A stretch of 6,871 nucleotides of DNA from the NCBI GenBank assembly GCA_022448645.1, contig JAKVBZ010000159.1:1-6871 (forward strand), given 5' to 3'. Numbering within the stretch: position 1 is the stretch's first letter; each line of letters opens with the position of its first letter. Both the position numbers and the translations under genes were made by a program. Positions 1-4,529 of the stretch are shown here, one piece after another. The notes under the pieces are model-generated. The model searched no databases, was not told the DNA's origin, and worked only from the letters and a program-made list of their open reading frames with translations. This DNA comes from Pirellulaceae bacterium (GTDB taxonomy: Bacteria > Planctomycetota > Planctomycetia > Pirellulales > Pirellulaceae).

Positions 1-266
1 CGCATTTTGCTGGAGGTCTGCATCGTTAGAAGTTTTTGTGACATAACCGTGAAACCACTTTGGCATATGTGGCCGTGACGGCAACGGTTTCGATTCGTCT
101 CTAGAGTTTGGTTACACCTGCGCGACTTGTGGTGGGTCTTCTTCTAGTTGTAGCCAGTCTCCGGGCCGTGTCACCAGAATCCGCCGCAGGTCTCCCAGAG
201 CTGCCTAATTCTTTTTACTTAGCCCGCTTGAAAAGACCTTTCACCTGTCCCTACGCTGGGCACACT
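1..266. other. Left-edge region with no firmly supported gene
   Basis: This is the sequence downstream of the hydrolase stop. On the minus strand two frames run open through the left edge. One starts at ATG 64-66 (MPKWFHGYVTKTSNDADLQQ...), the other at ATG 42-44 (MSQKLLTMQTSSKM...). Either could be the first codons of a further minus-strand gene, but only 22 and 14 codons are visible and neither has a Shine-Dalgarno sequence. I see no good terminator for the hydrolase gene here. Confidence 0.35.
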
Positions 267-3200
267 TTAAGAACTAACACTAGCACTTTGGCCAAAGTTT
301 TGTCCCACGGACTCCAATTCGCGTAGCGACACTTCGCCGAATCCATTGACGTCACCTTCCAGGTCCAGGTAGTTACCCACCGTGATACCTGTAGCCGTAT
401 ACGTCACGCAATGGAACATAGCGAACTCTTCACATTGATTCTGACTAACGTAAGTGCAAGAACTACCACAGCCATCGGTCCCGAGTAGAAGTGTTAACGT
501 TTCGCTGTTGTACTTCTCGTCGTCAAACGTATTCACGTTGGACGTGACTGGTAAAAACAACAAGGTCACCGGTGTCGTGCCCGCAAATTTCATGCCCAAG
601 GTTGAATCGGAAGTGCTATTGCCTGCGTTCAGGCTACTACTGACAGTGCCTGGCGCAACCGTCGCCCCGTTTTGTACTGTGAGACTTTCCAACGTACCGC
701 TGCCACCGAGGGTGCCCGCTTCTACTGTCGTGCCAGGCCCTGTTCCGTTGATCAGCAGAATGCCGGTGCCTTTTTTGCTTAACCCATTGTTCCCAACAAT
801 GTTTGAGTTGATAGTTGCCACCACATCAGCATTCACAGTGATCTGGTCCGTAGTCATTGTGAGGTTATGACTGGCCAGTGTGTAACTATTTTCAAAAGTG
901 AGCGAGTTTACCGTGCGATCCTCACCCAGATCGATAATGCCAATGGTGGGCGATGTTTGAAACGTAATATGATCACCATGTGCTAAGTCAACAGGTGCCA
1001 CGTCAGGTAATCCATTGGCGCTCCAATTATTCGCATCCGCCCAGGTGGTGCCGTCACCAGAGGTTCCAACGGATGCATCGCCGTCCCACCTCACATCCTG
1101 TGGGTCGGTCACCGGCGTGATTGTAATCGAGACGGTGACTGTGTTTGAATCGAGGACACCGTCGTTTGCCTTATAGGTAAAGCTATCCAAGGTAGTTTCT
1201 GACCCATCATGGGAATAGCTGAATGTCCCAACCGAGTTTAGTTCGAACGCAGATGCGTTGGATGGCCCCGTGACCAAAATAGCTGTCAGGGTGTCGAAAT
1301 CGGCATCCGTATCGTTGGTGAGCACGCTGGGCTGTCCAGATAGAACACCACCTTCATCGACCGTGCCGCCGTTGTCGGCGACTGCCACGGGAGCGTTGTA
1401 GAGCAATTCTTGAATAGCTTCGATCATAAACTCGCGGTCGGCATCTTGTTGTACGGCCTGAGTCCCATCCACGGCCAAATCTGTTTCCGTCTGACCCGAA
1501 TAAGGGAACGCAGCATAAGCTGCCACCCGTTGACGAAGTTCTGCTAAAATTTCGGTGCGTCGATCCTGATGCACATTTGCCAGGTTGTCTTCGAGCGCCT
1601 GCTCGAGTGTTTTCAGATAACGCAAATCATCGACCCCCTCTCGATACGCTTCCCACCCGACCGTATCGATCACTCCATCGCTGGCTGGGTATACAGTACA
1701 GAGTCGACGGTACACCCCTTCGTCTCCATCGTTGGGGTCGTAGCCTGTAGGAACCGATTCGTCAAACGGATTATTCTCGACACCGTCACTGGCAGGTACA
1801 CAGACATAAGTATAGGGAGCCACACCACGAAATCCTGAATAGGCCAAGAATAATCCAGTCTTCGTTCGGTTAAGTGCAGGTTTTTGGATCCACGATTGCC
1901 AGTAGTAAAGTGCTTCCTGAACAGGAGAGGTACCGCCTTGCCAAAGAGATAGATCCGTAGCGGCGACACGTGTTTCAATGTCTTCGAACAGAGGCTGATC
2001 GCCACTATATTCACCAAACGGCGGTGTCATGCTGCCCAATTCTGTAGCATGATAGACCGGCAAATCAACCGGTTCGCTGGTCGTTCCTTGTTCGGCATAG
2101 GTTTCGCCAGAATCTCCCACCGCCACCTCGGTATAGAACCAACTGTCTGGGTCAGCAAAGAGTTCCTGTGTCTGGAACAATAGGGCCGTGGTTGTTTGCC
2201 CACCAGCGGTATGAATCCATTCAGCTCTTTCCATGTGGGACATCATGTGCGCCAACACTTCTGTGTTGTCCTCCAGGCACGCGCCAGAGTCCTCCCATTC
2301 GCCGTTGATACAAGCCGACGGTGGGTTGGGTTCGTCTGTCGTATAGATGTAGTACTCGACGCCGTCGTCACCCACTTGTTCAAAACCGTCAGCCGTGCCT
2401 GTGTACTGTTGAACCAGTGTTTCGAAATCATCACGATCAAAGTGATCGTCGGCCAACAGGGCAACCATTTCTGGAGTGAGCTTTTCTTCGACAGAAGACA
2501 ACAGTTGGGCCACAGAATCAACGTCAAAGTAACGTTGTAAATAAAGAGCATTCACACCATGTTGAGCCAGATTCTCCAGTTGCGCGTCGATGGTCTCGGT
2601 CGGCAACTCTCCCTGAGGACTTACATTGAAATAAGTTCCATGGATTCGCTCGGAGTCCAACAAATCGAACGGTAATACCTCTAAAGTGACGGGCAAGACC
2701 TGGGTCGTGTCGTTTCTTGGCTCGCCCGCGTAACTAACCACGCCAAGCGTCAGTAGACCTGTGTAGATTCCAGAGGGCGTTGTCTCCGGCACGTTGGCAG
2801 TCAACCACAACTGGCGTGATTCCTCGGCATCAAGTTCCAATAAAAACTCTGGCTTGAGTGTCGGTCCCACATAATGACCAGCCTCCAGCGAAGTTGCCAC
2901 CGTAGCGAGGGCCTCTGCATCGTCAAGAGCCAATTCGAATACTGGTGTGGGTAGTAGCGTACTGTCTAAAGGGTTCTCCACAAATTCATCGTAAAACTTT
3001 AGGTTCCGGAAGTATCCATCGGCAATGCGCGTACCGGCAAACGTAGAGCCTAAGAAAATATCGCTCATACTGTCTGCCGCCAAAGGTGCCGCAGACAATT
3101 TCTGTTGAACGCCTGATGCCTGATCACCGACCGAGAGGCTGAGTGAAAGTGTAAAGAGTCCAGCACCGTCAGGTTCCACTTGATACGACAGTCCAACCTC

Positions 3201-4121
3201 AGTCCAGGTACCTGCTTCTACAGCACCACCATACACCGACAGATTAGTATAGTTGTCGTTGGCAGTAACACAGTCTCCACCGATCACATCGCACGTTTCC
3301 AATACAGCGGTCAGGCCAGGATCACCGTCGGTCGTCGGATTATGAAACAAGTTAATTTGGTTGTAATTATCCGCATTGAGTTGCGCTAAATAACGAAACT
3401 CGGTGTCATCACCATCCCAGGAATCACGAAATTCAAAGGTGAACGTACCAGCGTAAGTCTGGCTATCAGTATTGTGGAGTAGCAAGCTGTTGTCGAAAGC
3501 CACACTCGCCTTGCCATCTGCAACGAACGCCACGGGCTCATCTTCGACAGGGGCTTCCAAAAGCGGACTCGCATCATCCGTGTAGTCAAAGCGTCCCAAG
3601 AGCGCTTGAGTGTCATCGTAAAGCAGCAATTCGGGAATCAGAACGGTATCTTCTTCCCACAAACGGTCGATTCCATACTGCTCCCACAGGTGGACCACGC
3701 GGAGGTCCAGCTGGTTTGCAGGAAGCACGTCTCCTGCAGAATTAGTCAGGTCGCTGAAGGTAGCACTTTGAAGCGTGGTAGCCTCGGCGGCCGACAAACC
3801 AACAGGCATCGATTCAATTTCACCTCGTGCTGCTCGAAGGTAGATTAAGTCCTCAACGTCCACCTCGGTCGATTCACTGGCGTGAGGAATGAAATCGAAG
3901 GTAGCTGTTTGAAAAAACGTAAAGCTCGGATCAGCACTTAAATGCAATCGTGGTTCGAGAGATTCGAATTGCGCTCTGCGAACTCTGGAGCGATGACCCA
4001 CCAACGGATACTTCATCAAATCAGCCACATTGACATCGACCGAAACGTTTTTAGAAACCACCTTGTCGGATTCCAATTTATTGGATCCCATTCGTCGGCT
4101 GAAAGATCTGAAGTACATCAT
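267..4121 (-). CDS. Exported LEPR-motif mosaic protein with GH123/DUF4091-like glycoside hydrolase module
   Basis: Complete 1284-residue protein, ending in TAA. Domain order by residue: basic leader 1-50; LEPR-XLL export-type motif 52-64; GH123-type N-terminal strand region about 130-195 (LWEQYG..., then PELLLYDD); LamG-like sandwich about 196-385; strand region about 393-485 with RQLWLTANVPETTPSGIYTG and LPVTLEVLPFDL, typical of GH123/DUF4091 proteins; barrel-like module about 490-878 with the acid pair D596-E597 in YTTDEP, then GFRGVAPYTYV and WEAYREGVDDLRYL; cadherin-like repeat 909-1004; PATR-like module about 1010-1160; four cysteines at 1218-1238; degenerate dockerin-like end 1253-1277. 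GH123 enzymes are beta-N-acetylgalactosaminidases that use an adjacent Asp-Glu pair. The real substrate here is unknown, and activity is inferred. An in-frame TAA three codons upstream limits the start to ATG 4121 or the next codon. ATG at 4014-4016 (Met36, 18 residues before the LEPR core) is a credible alternative. No clear Shine-Dalgarno sequence precedes either one. Confidence 0.88.
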   Translation of the reverse strand: MMYFRSFSRRMGSNKLESDKVVSKNVSVDVNVADLMKYPLVGHRSRVRRAQFESLEPRLHLSADPSFTFFQTATFDFIPHASESTEVDVEDLIYLRAARGEIESMPVGLSAAEATTLQSATFSDLTNSAGDVLPANQLDLRVVHLWEQYGIDRLWEEDTVLIPELLLYDDTQALLGRFDYTDDASPLLEAPVEDEPVAFVADGKASVAFDNSLLLHNTDSQTYAGTFTFEFRDSWDGDDTEFRYLAQLNADNYNQINLFHNPTTDGDPGLTAVLETCDVIGGDCVTANDNYTNLSVYGGAVEAGTWTEVGLSYQVEPDGAGLFTLSLSLSVGDQASGVQQKLSAAPLAADSMSDIFLGSTFAGTRIADGYFRNLKFYDEFVENPLDSTLLPTPVFELALDDAEALATVATSLEAGHYVGPTLKPEFLLELDAEESRQLWLTANVPETTPSGIYTGLLTLGVVSYAGEPRNDTTQVLPVTLEVLPFDLLDSERIHGTYFNVSPQGELPTETIDAQLENLAQHGVNALYLQRYFDVDSVAQLLSSVEEKLTPEMVALLADDHFDRDDFETLVQQYTGTADGFEQVGDDGVEYYIYTTDEPNPPSACINGEWEDSGACLEDNTEVLAHMMSHMERAEWIHTAGGQTTTALLFQTQELFADPDSWFYTEVAVGDSGETYAEQGTTSEPVDLPVYHATELGSMTPPFGEYSGDQPLFEDIETRVAATDLSLWQGGTSPVQEALYYWQSWIQKPALNRTKTGLFLAYSGFRGVAPYTYVCVPASDGVENNPFDESVPTGYDPNDGDEGVYRRLCTVYPASDGVIDTVGWEAYREGVDDLRYLKTLEQALEDNLANVHQDRRTEILAELRQRVAAYAAFPYSGQTETDLAVDGTQAVQQDADREFMIEAIQELLYNAPVAVADNGGTVDEGGVLSGQPSVLTNDTDADFDTLTAILVTGPSNASAFELNSVGTFSYSHDGSETTLDSFTYKANDGVLDSNTVTVSITITPVTDPQDVRWDGDASVGTSGDGTTWADANNWSANGLPDVAPVDLAHGDHITFQTSPTIGIIDLGEDRTVNSLTFENSYTLASHNLTMTTDQITVNADVVATINSNIVGNNGLSKKGTGILLINGTGPGTTVEAGTLGGSGTLESLTVQNGATVAPGTVSSSLNAGNSTSDSTLGMKFAGTTPVTLLFLPVTSNVNTFDDEKYNSETLTLLLGTDGCGSSCTYVSQNQCEEFAMFHCVTYTATGITVGNYLDLEGDVNGFGEVSLRELESVGQNFGQSASVSS
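291..365 (-). other. Degenerate dockerin/EF-hand-like C-terminal segment (residues 1253-1277)
   Basis: The encoded LEGDVNGFGEVSLRELESVGQNFGQ resembles one half of a type I dockerin, or the single EF-hand-like end common on planctomycete mosaic proteins (usual form GDVNGDGxVxxxDLxxLxxNFG). The loop Asp after N-G is replaced by Phe, and the helix Asp by Glu, so calcium binding is doubtful. The protein ends seven residues later. No second repeat is present in any frame downstream. Confidence 0.5.
642..1094 (-). repeat. PATR-like passenger module, copy in the downstream gene (residues 1010-1160)
   Basis: The module opens with VRWDGDASVGTSGDGTTW and DANNW, followed by strands such as RTVNSLTFENSYTL. 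It ends with the autotransporter-associated repeat signature GLSKKGTGILLING, TTVEAGTLGGSGTLESL and NGATVAPG. It is homologous over its whole length to residues 412-565 of the upstream gene. Such modules fold as a right-handed beta-helix in secreted passenger proteins; no autotransporter barrel is encoded in this window. Confidence 0.82.
1110..1397 (-). other. Single cadherin-like / tandem-95 type repeat (residues 909-1004)
   Basis: The segment begins APVAVADNGGTVDEGG, continues with VLTNDTDADFDTLTAILVTG and GTFSYSHDG, and closes with DSFTYKANDGVLDSNTVTVSIT. This matches the well-known repeat of large bacterial adhesins, which normally occurs in long tandem arrays. Here only one copy is present, and it acts as a linker between the hydrolase and the PATR-like module. 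The Asp-rich NDTDAD turn is a plausible calcium site. The usual D-G-D spacing is partly changed (DADFDTL). Confidence 0.8.
1488..2945 (-). other. GH123/DUF4091-like catalytic region (about residues 393-878)
   Basis: Seen: an N-terminal strand region with RQLWLTANVPETTPSGIYTG; a barrel entry HGTYFN followed by LAQHGVNALYLQRYF; the acidic pair D596-E597 before Pro in YYIYTTDEPNPP; GLFLAYSGFRGVAPYTYV; and YPASDGV followed by WEAYREGVDDLRYLKTLEQAL. This order of motifs is what I know from GH123/DUF4091 proteins, whose adjacent Asp-Glu acts in substrate-assisted catalysis. The stretch between the first barrel motif and DEP is rather short (about 65 residues), so one or more barrel elements may be reduced. 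Cysteine-bounded segments C604-C615 and C774-C808 flank conserved motifs. It could also be an inactive or differently specific relative. Confidence 0.68.
2967..3536 (-). other. LamG / concanavalin-like lectin domain inside the GH123-type protein (about residues 196-385)
   Basis: The region alternates beta-strand-like segments: ASVAFDNSLLL at its start, FTFEFRDSWDG, FRYLAQLNADNYNQINLF, TWTEVGLSYQVEPDGAG, and the closing ADGYFRNLKFYDEF. The order 'value of interest displayed, change computed, then R-N-L-K-F-Y-D at the end' is typical of LamG-like sandwiches in bacterial secreted proteins. It sits between the first GH123-type strands and the RQLWLT strand region, so it looks like an insertion into the accessory N-terminal part. 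It contains the first cysteine pair, C277 and C284. A carbohydrate-binding role is an inference. Confidence 0.6.
3930..3971 (-). other. LEPR-XLL export-associated N-terminal motif (residues 51-64)
   Basis: The encoded QFESLEPRLHLSAD follows a basic stretch (GHRSRVRRA) and matches the LEPR-XLL signature found near the N-terminus of large planctomycete proteins. The usual form is LEPRLLLSA; here the second residue after LEPR-L is His instead of Leu. There is no ordinary long hydrophobic signal peptide before it. The motif is taken to mark export, which is family knowledge and not seen directly. It is the strongest taxonomic marker in the window. Confidence 0.85.
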
Positions 4122-4160
4122 GTAGGTTTATTTGCTGTGATGGTCGCTTTTCTAACTGAG

Positions 4161-4208
4161 TCAACTCATTCCTACTTTCTGCCGTGTGCCGTGCACACAA
4201 CACCTCCT
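4161..4208 (-). promoter_or_regulatory. Possible leader peptide with a strong Shine-Dalgarno sequence
   Basis: On the minus strand AGGAGG (4203-4208) is followed after six bases by GTG (4194-4196), opening an 11-codon frame that ends in TGA at 4161-4163. It is the clearest Shine-Dalgarno sequence before any candidate start in this region, while the large gene downstream has none. The frame overlaps both dyads. A regulatory leader peptide is conceivable, but such short frames are common by chance. Confidence 0.15.
4184..4198. promoter_or_regulatory. Perfect 6-bp dyad, possible operator or leader hairpin
   Basis: GTGTGC (4184-4189) and GCACAC (4193-4198) are exact inverted repeats around a three-base loop. 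A second dyad, TGAGT and ACTCA around two bases, lies at 4157-4168. Both fall within 80 bases of the hydrolase start codon. Neither is followed by a T-run, so they are not terminators. They could be protein-binding sites or structures in the 5' leader. Short dyads of this size also occur by chance. Confidence 0.25.
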
Positions 4209-4230
4209 GCCTGGACGCACACAAAACACC
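4193..4230. repeat. Short direct repeat pair upstream of the hydrolase gene
   Basis: GCACACAACACC (4193-4204) recurs as GCACACAAAACACC (4217-4230), differing only by two extra A, with a period of 24 bases from start to start. The first copy also forms one arm of the dyad at 4184-4198. The repeats lie about 70-110 bases before the hydrolase ATG, where an operator or activator site would fit. Binding of a regulator is speculation. Confidence 0.35.
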
Positions 4231-4497
4231 ATTAGCTCACATAAACAACTGTTTTACAAGCTTGACACTATAGTTGATGAATTGCTTAGCAGGAAATGGC
4301 CATCGCTTCTTCGACTACGTTCAGCGAGGTTCGTTTGTTGGTGCAGGCGCTGGAGATTGTTTAACCAAGTGCTACCTGAACTGACATTCCCGACAACGTC
4401 CGCACCAGGAGAGCGTGCCCTGCGCGGATGTAGATAATAGTGGACTTGTTCAATCTCTATGGAATGCTTACTAGAAACCAAGTTTAAGCCGGCGGAT

Positions 4498-4529
4498 AAA
4501 AAACTAGTCCCTCGGGTGGTCCGTGGGGA
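4498..4529 (-). terminator. Possible intrinsic terminator overlapping the stop codon of the upstream gene
   Basis: On the minus strand TCCC (4526-4529) pairs with GGGA (4508-4511), and CGG (4521-4523) with CCG (4513-4515). The loop is five bases and there is a small asymmetric bulge. Four bases after the stem, containing the TAG stop, comes a run of six T (4498-4503). The stem is short and interrupted and the T-run is slightly displaced, so this is only a weak candidate. If real, it would separate transcription of the two genes. Confidence 0.28.

Larger units (their letters stand above)
4122..4503. other. Intergenic region between the two large genes
   Basis: The 382 bases lie between the TAG of the upstream gene and the ATG of the hydrolase gene. 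Small open frames on both strands (for example minus 4254-4481, starting at TTG) show no recognisable domain. No convincing sigma-70 promoter pair is visible: TATAGT- and TATTAT-like hexamers occur on the minus strand, but without a matching -35 box at proper spacing. The half nearest the hydrolase start contains a group of dyads and short direct repeats, described separately. Confidence 0.6.

Noticed and set aside
72..86. CCGT/ACGG inverted repeat near the left edge as a terminator for the hydrolase gene.
   Set aside because: The stem is only four base pairs, has no following T-run on the minus strand, and lies nearly 200 bases after the stop.
186..204. Imperfect hairpin GCAG...CTGC downstream of the hydrolase stop.
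   Set aside because: The stem has a mismatch and is followed on the minus strand by GC-rich sequence without a T-run, so it does not look like an intrinsic terminator.
108..326. Plus-strand 72-codon frame with a hydrophobic, signal-peptide-like N-terminus (ARLVVGLLLVVASL).
   Set aside because: It starts with TTG, has no Shine-Dalgarno sequence, overlaps the hydrolase 3' end by 60 bases in antisense, and has no recognisable domain. A real small convergent gene cannot be excluded, but support is too weak.
267..650. Suspected frameshift in the C-terminal part of the hydrolase gene, because the sequence after the PATR-like module departs from the usual strand pattern.
   Set aside because: Reading the other minus frames there gives early stops and no better continuation, and the dockerin-like end is in frame, so the gene appears intact.
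454..870. Open frame of 138 codons on the plus strand opposite the PATR-like module; a similar one lies at 5036-5383.
   Set aside because: Both lie antisense to the two homologous modules, and their translations resemble each other only because the true minus-strand sequences are homologous. The Val/Pro/Ser-rich product is the usual shadow of Gly/Thr-rich beta-strand repeats.
4254..4481. Minus-strand 75-codon frame in the intergenic region, plus an opposing plus-strand frame at 4186-4437.
   Set aside because: The minus frame begins at TTG without a Shine-Dalgarno sequence, the product has no known motif, and the two opposing frames compete. Nothing singles out either as coding.
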